In this document: positions 7,406-16,409 of the stretch, one piece after another
How positions within the stretch are numbered: the first letter of the stretch is position 1
Layout: each line of letters starts with the position of its first letter
Origin: Candidatus Woesearchaeota archaeon
Lineage (GTDB): Archaea > Nanobdellota > Nanobdellia > Woesearchaeales > GW2011-AR4
Direction of reading: 5' to 3'
DNA length: 64,000 nucleotides
Assembly (NCBI GenBank): GCA_016185945.1
Contig: JACPMR010000010.1
Span: forward strand, 248,001 to 312,000
The notes under the pieces: generated by a model
What the model was told of the DNA's origin: nothing
The model's database searches: none
The model's input: the letters and a program-made list of their open reading frames with translations, nothing else
Made by a program: the position numbers and the translations under genes

Positions 7406-8798
7406 AGATAATATTTATTCTTTAGTGGATAAATTTGTAGATGATGTTCTTAATGTAAAAAATATAGATATTAAAGAACCCAAAATAATTGTATCTCCTC
7501 CAGGACCAAATAGCAGAAGAATTATAAAGAGAGATGAAAAAATAAATAGTAAAGGCTCATTTTCTAGGCTTTTACCTATATCAATCGAAAGTGGATACAA
7601 AGAATTTGTTATTGATGTAGATGGAAATATATATAGAGACCATTTTTCTGGAGCAACAGCTGCAAATCTTGGATATGGATTGAATGAATTTACAAAGTCT
7701 ATAATAATTCAATTAATAAAACAATCTATAACAATTCAGCATACTCCTTATATGTATTTATCTAATCCATTTGCTACAAGGTTGGCTGAAAAATTATTGG
7801 AGATATCTCCAGAAGGCTTTGATAAAGTTTCTTTTTCTGTAAGTGGCTCTGTGTCTAATGATTATGCAATAAAAATGGTTAGGAAATATACGAAAAGAAA
7901 AGGGCTGATAACTTTTGAAAATGCTTTTCATGGGAATTCATTTGGCGCGGCTTCCGTATCAGGGTTTAATTTATTATCTAAAGAAATGGGAAATATAGGC
8001 AACATATTTAGAGCGCCTTTTCCTGTAGATGATGAAACAGCTAAGAATTCAATAGAAAAAATTAAAAAAATTATATCACGTAAAAAGATAGGTGGGATGT
8101 TTATAGAAGCTATTCAAGCTGATAGCGGTATTTTAATACCTCCAGAATGGTTTTTTAAAGAACTTAGAGAAATATGTGATAAAAGTAATGTTTTAATAAT
8201 TGATGATGAAGTACAAACTGGCTTGGGAAGAACAGGCAAGTGGTTTGCCATAGAACATTTCGACATTATTCCAGATATCATAACAATAGGTAAGGGACTT
8301 TCTGGAGGTTTTGTACCAATTTCTGCAATCATTACAAGACAGGATATAGCTGATTCGACTCAAAAACCCCAACTTATTACAACTTTTCTTGGCCACCCTA
8401 TAGGTTCAGTAGTTGCATTAGAAGTCATACAAGTAATAGAAAAATTATTACCATCTATAAGAAAAAATGGAGAGTTTATAGATAATTTGCAAAAGCGATT
8501 TATTAAAAAATTTAAGATGATAAGAGATGTTCGTGGGATAGGTTATTTAAGGAGAATTGAAATACAACCACAATATGGACCTTTAACTATATTCCGTTCA
8601 TTAGAAAAAGGTGAGCTATTTGGACTATTCGGAATAAAAAATGAAGTTATTAGAGACGCTCCACCTTTTATTATGAGCAAAGAAAGCATTATACAAGGAT
8701 ACAAAAAACTAGAAGAAGTTTTTATGGAAATAGAAAATAACTTAATTCCAGAATCAACAATTAATAAAGTTAAAAAATATTTTAAAGGTATGTTATAA
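7398..8798 (+). CDS. Class III PLP-dependent aminotransferase
   Basis: I prefer the ATG at 7398 because TTGGAGG ends 9-10 nt before it; a frame from 7377 is open but lacks an SD. About 466 aa, the usual length for glutamate-1-semialdehyde, acetylornithine and related aminotransferases. Visible signatures: SVSGSVSNDYAIKMVRKY (cofactor phosphate region), FENAFHGNSFGA, LIIDDEVQTGLGRTGKWFA (Asp contacting the PLP ring nitrogen) and TIGKGLSGG with the Schiff-base Lys. It transfers amino groups between an amine substrate and a keto acid. The substrate cannot be told from sequence alone; no haem or arginine genes are near, and its partner is the unknown protein at 6425. Confidence 0.85.
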   Translation: MDRDNIYSLVDKFVDDVLNVKNIDIKEPKIIVSPPGPNSRRIIKRDEKINSKGSFSRLLPISIESGYKEFVIDVDGNIYRDHFSGATAANLGYGLNEFTKSIIIQLIKQSITIQHTPYMYLSNPFATRLAEKLLEISPEGFDKVSFSVSGSVSNDYAIKMVRKYTKRKGLITFENAFHGNSFGAASVSGFNLLSKEMGNIGNIFRAPFPVDDETAKNSIEKIKKIISRKKIGGMFIEAIQADSGILIPPEWFFKELREICDKSNVLIIDDEVQTGLGRTGKWFAIEHFDIIPDIITIGKGLSGGFVPISAIITRQDIADSTQKPQLITTFLGHPIGSVVALEVIQVIEKLLPSIRKNGEFIDNLQKRFIKKFKMIRDVRGIGYLRRIEIQPQYGPLTIFRSLEKGELFGLFGIKNEVIRDAPPFIMSKESIIQGYKKLEEVFMEIENNLIPESTINKVKKYFKGML

Positions 8799-8848
8799 AA
8801 AACAAAAGAAATTAAAAGAAGCTCTTATTAACAGAAAATGGGTATAAT

Positions 8849-10274
8849 ATGGTACTAAAACTATACAACACCTTAACTAGAAAGAAGGAAGCATTTAAGC
8901 CAATAAAAGCCAACAATGTGAGCATGTATACATGCGGGCCAAACAAAATTACAATGTAATTTTGGGCATTCCGTATATGACTTCGCTCACATCGGCAATT
9001 TCAGGGCTTATATATGCAGTGACATTCTTAAACGCTATCTCAAATACAAGGGCTTCAAAGTAAAGCATATTATGAATATTACTGATGTAGATGACAAGAC
9101 AATAAAAGGCGCAAACAAGGAAGGAATTTCTCTGAAAGAGTTCACTAGAAGATATGAAAAGGCATTCTTTGAGGACATTAAAACTTTAAACATTGATAAG
9201 GCAGATGTTTATCCAAGGGCGACTGAGCACATAAAGGAGATGGTTGCAATAATCAAGAAATTGCTGAAAAATGGAACTGCTTACAAAAGCGAGGATGGAA
9301 TTTACTTTGATATTTCAAAATTCAAGAACTATGGCGAGCTGTCGCATACAAAATTGGAAGGGCTTGAAGCAGGCAAAAGAGTCAAACAAGACCAATATGA
9401 AAAAGAGCAAGCTCAGGATTTTGCGCTTTGGAAGGCATATGACAAAGAAGACGGTGATGTTGTCTGGAAAACAGACATTGGGCATGGCAGGCCGGGATGG
9501 CATATAGAATGCTCAGCAATGTCTATGAAATATCTTGGCGAGCATTTTGACATCCATGCAGGAGGCATAGATTTGGTGTTTCCCCATCATGAAAATGAGA
9601 TTGCGCAGAGCGAGGCATCTACAAAAAAGAAGTTTGTTAATTACTGGATTCACAACGAGCATTTGCTTGTTGATGGGCACAAAATGTCGAAATCACTGAG
9701 AAATTTTTTTACACTTCGTGATTTGCTGAACAAAGAATATTCTCCAAGAGCGATAAGGTATTTGCTGCTTTCCGCAAATTACAGAGTACAATTAAACTTT
9801 ACAGAAGAAGCTGTTAAAGCGGCAGAAAATGCGGTGCAAAGATTGGACGATTTTATGATTAAATTAAAGGAAATAAAAAACAACTTCAGTAATAAAGAAG
9901 TTGAAAAACTGATTCAAAAAGCAAAAAAGGAATTTGAGAATGCAATGGGCGACGACATTAACATAAGCATCGCGCTGGCACATACATTTGAGTTTATTAA
10001 GGAAATAAATGTTTTAATGATGCATGACAAAATTGGGAAAAACAATGCCAAAAAAATAATCAATTTCATGCAGGATATTGACAAAGTTCTTGGAATCCTG
10101 AAAGAAAAAGAAGAAAAATTAAGCCTAGAATTGAAAAAACTGATTAATGAAAGAGAGAGGGCAAGAAAAAAGAAAGATTATTCAGAGGCAGACAGGATAA
10201 GGGAGGAATTAAAACAGAAAGGGATTATCTTGGAAGATACAAAAGAAGGGGTTAGGTGGAAGAAGGTAAATTAA
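8849..10274 (+). CDS. cysS: Cysteinyl-tRNA synthetase, interrupted by a 28-nt insert
   Basis: Charges tRNA-Cys with cysteine. Codons from ATG 8849 read [16 protein letters not shown] up to MYTCGP and then hit TAA at 8957. The family motif [17 protein letters not shown] resumes from 8973 in a +1 frame and continues to 10274 ([12 protein letters not shown] zinc/active-site region, [19 protein letters not shown]). Removing 8943-8970 joins CCA-A to CC-GTA, giving the expected Thr and one frame of about 465 codons. Without this the protein loses its zinc-ligand Cys and its HIGN motif, so translation from the ATG at 9072 alone would be inactive. No second cysS is visible. The rest of the gene is intact, arguing against simple decay. 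Confidence 0.85.
8943..8970 (+). other. Putative BHB-type mRNA intron in cysS (28 nt)
   Basis: The insert holds a perfect palindrome CAAAATTACA (8944-8953), A, TGTAATTTTG (8955-8964). The flanks fit an archaeal bulge-helix-bulge: outer helix ATGCG (8932-8936) with CGTAT plus C (8972-8976); central helix GGCC-type 8937-8940 with 8965-8968 (three Watson-Crick pairs and one G-A); bulges AA^A (8941-8943) and TT^C (8969-8971). Cutting after the second base of each bulge, the usual rule for archaeal splicing endonuclease, removes exactly 28 nt and restores the frame and the conserved Thr codon. An alternative pairing of G8937 with C8971 would shift the second bulge by one base. Translational bypassing is another explanation. 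Confidence 0.7.
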
Positions 10275-10278
10275 GGTC

Positions 10279-12750
10279 TCAAAATTCCATCTCAATCCCC
10301 AAATCTTTCTCAAGCCCTTTTCCTCTTGTCGGCTCAAAAACAATATGCTCTGCTGCTGTTGCTGCCTTCAAGTCAAGCTCAACAGCATCAAAGTCCTTTT
10401 CCTCAATTTTTGCCCTTATTATTAATTTTTTAACAGGAGCTTTCAATGACAACTGCTTTGCTGTTTTCTGCCTTCTGACAAATTCAATTGCCTTTACTAC
10501 AAAATCCCCAACATGCTCTGCGTGCTCGTCAACCATTTTTATGTCTGGCCATTTTGTAAGATGAATGCTTTTTGTCTTCTCATGTTTTCTGTAATATAGC
10601 TGATAAAGCTCCTCTGTTATGAATGGCATTATCGGCGCCATTAGTTTTATTATCGCAAGAAGCGCATGATATAATCCATATTGCGCAGACAATTTTGCTT
10701 CTTTTCCTCTTTTGTCTGCATTGTACAATCTGTCTTTTATTATTTCCAGATAATTATCACAAAAAGTATGCCAGAAGAAGGTCTCTGTCTCGAGCTTTGT
10801 ATGAGAATATTCATAATTCATGAAATTTTCAGTTGCAGCTTTGACAACCTTGCTGAGCTTTGACAAAATCCATCTGTCAGGCATTTCAAGCTTTGCGGGC
10901 TTTTCCACCTTGTAGTCGGCAAGGTGCATGAAAGCGAACTTTGAGGCATTCCATATTTTTGTAGTGAACTTATTGCCTGTTACCAAATCTTTTTCCTGAA
11001 AAGGCAAGTCATCTCCAAGCCTTGAGCCAGCTGCCCAGAATCTCAGCGAATCGGCAGAATATTTTTTCAGCATCTCCCTAGGGTCGATTACATTGCCCTT
11101 GCTCTTGCTCATCTTCTTGCCATGAGGGTCAAGAGCCCATCCTGAAATCATCACATTGTGCCATGGAATGCTCTTGTGATGAAAATAGCTTTTGACAACT
11201 GTGTTAAACAGCCAGAATGTTATTATGTCATGCGCCTGTGGCCTTAAGCTCATTGGATGCAGTTTCTTTTGTAGTTTCTTGTCAAACAATTCAATTGCAA
11301 TGTCTGGAGTCAAGGAAGAGGTTGCCCATGTATCCATAACATCTTTTTCTCCGATAAATTCGTTCGAGCCGCATTTGCATCTTTTTAATGGCTTGTCTAC
11401 AAGAGTGTCAACAGGCAGCTGCTTTTCTTCTGCAACAACAATTGCATTGCACTTTGTGCAGTACCATACTGGAATCGGAATTCCAAAATGCCTTTGTCTT
11501 GAAATGTTCCAGTCCCATTTCAAGCCCTGAATCCAGTTTTCGTATCTTGTTTTCATATGCTCCGGATACCATTTTATTTTTCTGCCGTATTTGACGAAAT
11601 CATCCTTTAAGTCAAGATATTTTATGAACCATTGGTCTGTATTCAAGATTTCAATGTCTGTTTCGCATCTTTCATGCACATTGACAACATGCCTTATGGG
11701 CTCAAGCTTTGCAATCCTTCCTTCTTCCTGCAATGCCTTGATGACAGCTTCCCTTGCTTTTTTAACATGCAATCCCTTAAACCTGCCTGCTTTTTCATTC
11801 AAAGTTCCATCTTTTTCAACAATTTCAATTGGCTCGATGTTGAATTCCTCAAGCCATTTTACATCATCCATATCACCATAAGTGCAGTGATAAACAATTC
11901 CCGAGCCAAAGTCCATGTCAACATCCTTGTTGGCTGTGATTGTAACTTCTCTGCCTGAAAATGGAATCTTGGCTTTTGCTCCAATCAAGTGCTTGTACCT
12001 TTTGTCATCAGGATGGATGTGTATGGCAACGCATGCTGGCAGTAATTCTGGCCTTGTTGTTGCAATTGTAATCTGCTCGTTCTTGTTTGTGTCAAAAACC
12101 TTCGGTTTTTGAGCATCATCGGAAATCGCGGAGCGATTTACCGAGATGTCAAACTTCATATAAACCATTTTGCTTTCTCGCTCGCTGTCCTTCATTTCAA
12201 CTTGTGCAATTGCTGTCTGGCATTCAGGGCACCAAATAAAAGGCGCTCTTTTCCTGTAGATTCTGCCCATCTTGTAAAGTTCAACAAAAGAGCGCTGGCT
12301 TATTCTTTGGGAATGCTTATTTATTGTGGAATAGAAAATGCTGTAGTCTGCGCTTGTGCCGATTCTTTTCCAGTCATAAACAAAATCGTTTCTTATTTCT
12401 TCCACTGTTGTGTAACACAGCTTTACAAACTCCTGCCTTGGCATGAACTGGCCTTTAACATTCCTCATTTTTTCAATCATCCTTTCTGTAGCAAGTCCAT
12501 TATCATCTACGCCGAAAGGATAGAAAACATTTTTGCCAAGCATTCTCTGGAATCTTACAACAAAATCCTGCTGCGAGTAAGAGAAAGAATGCCCAAGGTG
12601 CATCTTGCCGGAGACAGTTGGCGGAGGAGTATCAACAGAATAAATTTCTGCCTTGCTTTTTGGGTTGAAAGAATATACTTTTTCCTTTTCCCAGAACTCA
12701 AGCCATTTTGGCTCTGCTTCATGAGGGTTATAGTTTTTAGGAAGCTCCAT
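10279..12750 (-). CDS. valS: Valyl-tRNA synthetase
   Basis: 823 aa class Ia synthetase; attaches valine to tRNA-Val and edits threonyl products. Signatures: PPPTVSGKMHLGHSFSY (HIGH-type motif as HLGH, residues about 40-55), the CP1 editing domain in the middle with TTRPELLPACVA, DWNISRQRHFGIPIPVWYC, KMSKSKGN before the anticodon-binding domain, and a helical C-terminus. It lacks the bacterial-type C-terminal coiled coil, as expected for archaea. It converges on cysS with 4 nt between stops. On its own strand ATTTAAATA lies about 20-28 nt before the ATG, so the mRNA is probably leaderless. Confidence 0.95.
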   Translation of the reverse strand: MELPKNYNPHEAEPKWLEFWEKEKVYSFNPKSKAEIYSVDTPPPTVSGKMHLGHSFSYSQQDFVVRFQRMLGKNVFYPFGVDDNGLATERMIEKMRNVKGQFMPRQEFVKLCYTTVEEIRNDFVYDWKRIGTSADYSIFYSTINKHSQRISQRSFVELYKMGRIYRKRAPFIWCPECQTAIAQVEMKDSERESKMVYMKFDISVNRSAISDDAQKPKVFDTNKNEQITIATTRPELLPACVAIHIHPDDKRYKHLIGAKAKIPFSGREVTITANKDVDMDFGSGIVYHCTYGDMDDVKWLEEFNIEPIEIVEKDGTLNEKAGRFKGLHVKKAREAVIKALQEEGRIAKLEPIRHVVNVHERCETDIEILNTDQWFIKYLDLKDDFVKYGRKIKWYPEHMKTRYENWIQGLKWDWNISRQRHFGIPIPVWYCTKCNAIVVAEEKQLPVDTLVDKPLKRCKCGSNEFIGEKDVMDTWATSSLTPDIAIELFDKKLQKKLHPMSLRPQAHDIITFWLFNTVVKSYFHHKSIPWHNVMISGWALDPHGKKMSKSKGNVIDPREMLKKYSADSLRFWAAGSRLGDDLPFQEKDLVTGNKFTTKIWNASKFAFMHLADYKVEKPAKLEMPDRWILSKLSKVVKAATENFMNYEYSHTKLETETFFWHTFCDNYLEIIKDRLYNADKRGKEAKLSAQYGLYHALLAIIKLMAPIMPFITEELYQLYYRKHEKTKSIHLTKWPDIKMVDEHAEHVGDFVVKAIEFVRRQKTAKQLSLKAPVKKLIIRAKIEEKDFDAVELDLKAATAAEHIVFEPTRGKGLEKDLGIEMEF

Positions 12751-12837
12751 AACTATAAGATTTTTGGTTTAGTATTTAAATGTTTAATTGTTGTAAAAAA
12801 AGGTGTGTTAAATCAAGCCATATAAATTCAAATCTAC

Positions 12838-12945
12838 AATCAAGCGACCCATTTTCTGCCATAACTGATATGGGTGCCCCGCAGTTCCTGTTGCACTATA
12901 TTGTTTGATTGATTGTGCTTGAGGCAAAAGCAATTGCTCAAGATT
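12838..12945 (+). repeat. Family B structured intergenic element, short copy B1
   Basis: CAATCAAGCGACCCATTTTC opens the element, followed by ATATGGGTGCCCCGCA, the family B core (ACCCAT/ATGGGT hairpin, then GCCCCGCA). It next has TTGCAC...GTGC and a hairpin CTTGAG/CTCAAG (to 12942). The distal half found in copies at 30836, 39420 and 52762 is missing. It sits between divergent valS and the 12986 gene, upstream of and on the same strand as the latter. Confidence 0.65.
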
Positions 12946-12955
12946 TTTAGAAATG

Positions 12956-12963
12956 TTTATATA
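12956..12963 (+). promoter_or_regulatory. TATA box of the 12986 gene
   Basis: TTTATATA ends 22 nt before the ATG at 12986, consistent with a leaderless mRNA; it lies just after element B1. Confidence 0.55.
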
Positions 12964-12985
12964 ACAGTAGTAAAAAGAAGATTCT

Positions 12986-13861
12986 ATGGTTTCAGTTGAA
13001 AGAGCAGAGAAGTATGCAACACTATTTTTTAAAGTAATGCCGAAAAGGCTTAAACTTCTTTTGCAATTGAGAAGAGAAAAAGTGAGACTTGATGATAAGA
13101 TTAAAAGAAATAGATATAATAACTTCGATATTTTTGATTTAATGAGACTCCTAGGAAGGGATTTTCTTTTTAGAAAAGCTGAAAATAGAAACAAGCCAAC
13201 ATTAAGACATTTGATAGCCAAAATCACAAAATCACTTAAAATTTTTTACAGAAAATTCGGTGATGACGCTCGTATTAGGGTTTTTGGAACTCAATCATCT
13301 GATTCACTTTCTAAGGACATAGTAAATCTAAAACAATTTTTATTGTCTCTAGAACCGCATGCCATAAAAGCGCTTGAAAATTTGGATGAAATCTACCAAC
13401 AACAATACAATTTATTAGAACAAGCGTGGAAAGATAATACGGCAGCCTTAAACTCTTATTTGAATCTTGTTCAAACTGAAACAAGTGGGAGAGCTAACGA
13501 ATTAATCGGCAAGATTAGGGAAGTTAATTTAGGTTTTATAAACCTTGCCAGAGAGTTGCGAGGTGGACTAAACAAACAATTAGTTACTGCTTTGAAAGGT
13601 AGGTTAAGTACAGAAGAAAGCGGTAATCTTAAAAGGTATGCAGAATTTTTTTGGATTGCAGTATCATGCTCTTTAATGGGGGTAGCAGCAGCTTTGATAG
13701 TGCCCCCAGGCGCATTAGGAGAGTATGACAAATTTGTACCAATCACGTTCGCAATAACAACTTTTTTAAGTGCGGCAACTTATATATTTCGTATAGCCAA
13801 AATATATCAGAATGCTTTATTTGAAAAGATTATAGTAAGTTATTTTGCAGCAGCAGGTTAA
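12986..13861 (+). CDS. Unknown protein with C-terminal membrane hairpin, 291 aa
   Basis: The first ~200 residues are highly charged and helical (likely coiled coil, e.g. LLLQLRREKVRLDDKIKRNR and a later helix around HAIKALENLDEIYQQQYNLL). Two transmembrane helices follow (WIAVSCSLMGVAAALIVPPG and FVPITFAITTFLSAATYIF) with a short tail. No known domain is recognised. The layout resembles anchored coiled-coil proteins such as the large products at 42790 and 45795, but I see no sequence similarity that proves kinship. Confidence 0.6.
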   Translation: MVSVERAEKYATLFFKVMPKRLKLLLQLRREKVRLDDKIKRNRYNNFDIFDLMRLLGRDFLFRKAENRNKPTLRHLIAKITKSLKIFYRKFGDDARIRVFGTQSSDSLSKDIVNLKQFLLSLEPHAIKALENLDEIYQQQYNLLEQAWKDNTAALNSYLNLVQTETSGRANELIGKIREVNLGFINLARELRGGLNKQLVTALKGRLSTEESGNLKRYAEFFWIAVSCSLMGVAAALIVPPGALGEYDKFVPITFAITTFLSAATYIFRIAKIYQNALFEKIIVSYFAAAG

Positions 13862-13881
13862 TTATTATTCTTTTTATATCT

Positions 13882-14988
13882 CTACTTCGAAGCACACCTA
13901 TTAGGTCCAAACTCGAGTTGCTCGCCCATTTGCCTTGGTACTTGAATTAAGTTCAAATTGAAATTCTTTATCTGCTCGTAATTTGGCGGTGTCATTGGAA
14001 GGTTATTTAAAATATAGTTGATAAATTCTGACTCTAAATTTATTTTTAATGTTTTATTGTTGTTTAATAATGTATTTAGTTTTTCAGAAATGGGTGCATT
14101 ATCAAAACTAGTAAAATGTGCTGGTAAGACAATTAAATTCTGATTTAATGATTTTATTTTGTTTAATGTTTCGAATAATATTTTTGCTCCTCTTTCAACA
14201 TCTTCTTTGTTTCTTCCCAAATCAGGACGTCCAACACCTTCCAAAAACAAAGTATCACCTGTCAATAACGCTTTGTCGTTAACAAGCAAACAAACACTTC
14301 CATCTGTATGTCCTGCTGTTTTTATTATTTTTATTTTGTTGTTTCCGATTTCAATTTCATCTGTTTTATCCAAATCAATAAAATCTACTTTTGCCTTTAA
14401 ATCAGTGCCAGAAATATAATATTTTGCTTTTGTAATTTCTTTCAATAATTTTGCTCCAGAAAGATGGTCTGCATGGACATGAGTTTCTATAATTCCTTTG
14501 ATTGCAAATCCATTTTCTTTCGCAACTTCAATATACTCTTCAACAAATTGGGAGGGATCAACAATAAAACATTCTTTTGTTGATTTTGATGCAATCAAAT
14601 AAGACAGGCATCCTTTTCCTATTCTTATTATTTGTTTCAACAATAAATCGTCTTCGTCTAAAACATCAACTGCTTGGTGCAAAGTGTTCCAGCCCATCAT
14701 GCCTTTTTCAAGAACTGCAGTTTTGTACTTCATTGACTCAAGGAGCATTGATGCATTTTGGGAAGTGACTCCTGCATTGCAGACGGTGATTATTGTTTTG
14801 TCTTTTGGCAACTGGCTTAGTTTTTGCTTTACAACATCAAAATTGCCATTCCAAATTTCGTTATAGATATCAACATTTATGCTATCTTTGATATGCCAAT
14901 CTTTGAATTTGTTTTGTTCTCTTATATCAACTATCAAAATTGACTTGTCGTTATTTTTTGCAAGTTCTTTTGGAGTTATTGTTTGCAT
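13882..14988 (-). CDS. Rhodanese / metallo-beta-lactamase fusion (persulfide dioxygenase-like)
   Basis: 368 aa. Residues 1-105 form a rhodanese domain with the active Cys in TVCNAGVTSQ. Residues about 120-340 form a metallo-beta-lactamase domain with ETHVHADHLSG, a second ligand His in KTAGHTDGS, Asp in LLTGDTLF, and His in LPAHF, the pattern of ETHE1-type persulfide dioxygenases. The family oxidises glutathione or other persulfides to sulfite. Here the rhodanese comes first, the reverse of common bacterial fusions. The sulfur acceptor used by this organism is unknown. It is 1 nt downstream of rfcL on the same strand, so probably shares its transcript. Confidence 0.85.
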   Translation of the reverse strand: MQTITPKELAKNNDKSILIVDIREQNKFKDWHIKDSINVDIYNEIWNGNFDVVKQKLSQLPKDKTIITVCNAGVTSQNASMLLESMKYKTAVLEKGMMGWNTLHQAVDVLDEDDLLLKQIIRIGKGCLSYLIASKSTKECFIVDPSQFVEEYIEVAKENGFAIKGIIETHVHADHLSGAKLLKEITKAKYYISGTDLKAKVDFIDLDKTDEIEIGNNKIKIIKTAGHTDGSVCLLVNDKALLTGDTLFLEGVGRPDLGRNKEDVERGAKILFETLNKIKSLNQNLIVLPAHFTSFDNAPISEKLNTLLNNNKTLKINLESEFINYILNNLPMTPPNYEQIKNFNLNLIQVPRQMGEQLEFGPNRCASK

Positions 14989-14989
14989 T

Positions 14990-16204
14990 TTATCTAATCT
15001 GGCTTTTCAACCAGTCAACTTCCTCTTCGTTTAAATTAAGCTGGGTTATAAGGTTATTTCTCATCTGTTTATTCTTGAACATCACAGGAACATAAGGCAT
15101 TGTATTTTTCAGGATTTCTCTTACAGAGGAGTGTGACTTAGCCGCAATCTTTGCCGCAATCTCCTTTTTCTTTGCTGCTTTCTGCTTTGCCCACCACAGC
15201 TTGAGGATTCTTCCAGTGGGCTTGTATTCAGCAAAATGCCTGTATTTTTCCTTTTTTGCAGAGGCAATGCCCGCTGTAATCAATGCATTAATGTAAATTA
15301 AAAATCTGTAATGCTGCCATCTCCTGATTCTTCTATTAAAGACATCCGCCTTGCTCAGCATTTCATACGCTTTTGCCAAATCTTCTGGCCTTGTGTACTC
15401 TTTTGGCAGATTCTCATCAATCCATAAAAGCTGCTCGTCAAGCTCCTCCTTGACATTGTCAAATGCTGAAATGGCAATTTTCAAGTCAGTTGTCTTGAAT
15501 ATTTTGTTCAATGCCGTCATTATGCTCTCTAATTTATTTCTGTCAGCTAATTCTTCCAGGCTTTCTTTTGTTAACTCCTTTTTCTCATGCGCCAATGCCT
15601 GCAAGTCATTTATTGCAGCCCTTGCATCACCCCCTGCCCTTCTTGAAAGCGCTTTAAGTACGTCTTCATCATATTTTATTTTTTCCTGCTCGCATATCTT
15701 CTTCAATATCCTGAAAATAGACAAATAATCAAGCTGCTTGAATTCCATCAAGTTTGATTTGCTTCTCAAGGTGCTGAATTTGCTGTCAAAGGGGTTTGTG
15801 GCAGTCAAAATTATGGGGTATGTAGAATCTTCTATTAATTTTGCAATTGCCTGCACCCCTCCCCTGTCTTCATTGCCGTGCAAGCCGTCAACCTCGTCAA
15901 CAAGTATTACCTTGCCCTTTGCAAACAAGCTTTGCTGCTTTATTGCATTGCCGACTTTTTGGTTGATTTGTTCTGCATTCCTGAAATCAGATGCATTTAC
16001 CTCAATAACTTCATAGCCAAGCTCGTTTGCAATTGCATAAACAGAGCTTGTCTTTCCCGTGCCGCTTGAGCCATAAATCAATGCAGAGTTTTTTTTCTCT
16101 TTCTTGAAATTAAGAATAAAATTCTTTAATTTAGCTAGGATATCGTCATGCCCAATGATTTCTTTTGTTGTTTTTGGCTTGTGCTTGTGTACTAAGGGTT
16201 GCAT
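14990..16204 (-). CDS. rfcL: Replication factor C large subunit
   Basis: Start chosen at ATG 16204 (MQPLVHKHKPKTTKEIIGH); the frame is open to 16273 but the extra residues are not family-like. About 404 aa. AAA+ clamp loader subunit: Walker A YGSSGTGKTS, Walker B VILVDEVDGLHG, sensor 1 region ILTATNP, and a C-terminal collar of helices. With the small subunit it loads the PCNA sliding clamp onto primed DNA. RfcL has a divergent sensor 2 and no SRC motif, as expected. It heads an operon with the rhodanese/MBL gene. Confidence 0.9.
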   Translation of the reverse strand: MQPLVHKHKPKTTKEIIGHDDILAKLKNFILNFKKEKKNSALIYGSSGTGKTSSVYAIANELGYEVIEVNASDFRNAEQINQKVGNAIKQQSLFAKGKVILVDEVDGLHGNEDRGGVQAIAKLIEDSTYPIILTATNPFDSKFSTLRSKSNLMEFKQLDYLSIFRILKKICEQEKIKYDEDVLKALSRRAGGDARAAINDLQALAHEKKELTKESLEELADRNKLESIMTALNKIFKTTDLKIAISAFDNVKEELDEQLLWIDENLPKEYTRPEDLAKAYEMLSKADVFNRRIRRWQHYRFLIYINALITAGIASAKKEKYRHFAEYKPTGRILKLWWAKQKAAKKKEIAAKIAAKSHSSVREILKNTMPYVPVMFKNKQMRNNLITQLNLNEEEVDWLKSQIR

Positions 16205-16261
16205 ATGGTAAAGGAAGATTTCCGGTTTTATTAAGTTTGCGGAAAAAAATTTCCGAAAATC

Positions 16262-16330
16262 CCGAAAGCTCAAAAATCTTTTTAGATTTTTGGCTCCCGA
16301 AAAACCTTGTTTTTCGCGGAATCTTCGATT
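16262..16330 (-). other. Hairpin-rich divergent intergenic segment
   Basis: Between divergent rfcL and the NSS transporter. It contains AGCTCAAAAATC/GATTTTTGGCT as a stem-loop and CCGAAA/TTTCGCGG-type repeats. The transporter promoter (TTTAAATTTAATATAAG, about 16380-16396) lies just to the right. The role of the hairpin is unknown; because it lies upstream of both genes it is not an ordinary terminator. Confidence 0.35.
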
Positions 16331-16409
16331 TTCGATGTTATTGATTTTTGAATGTTGTTATCACTCTTTAATCAAAAAGTTTAAATTTAATATAAGAATA
16401 ACTTCCCAA

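Noticed and set aside
8849-10274. cysS as a plain pseudogene
   Set aside because: Only one lesion exists, it is a perfect palindrome in a BHB-like setting, and its exact removal restores the conserved residue. Kept as the alternative if no splicing is found.
12109-12825. A 238-codon open frame on the + strand
   Set aside because: It is antisense to valS, whose protein matches a known family along its whole length; no promoter or homology supports the other frame.
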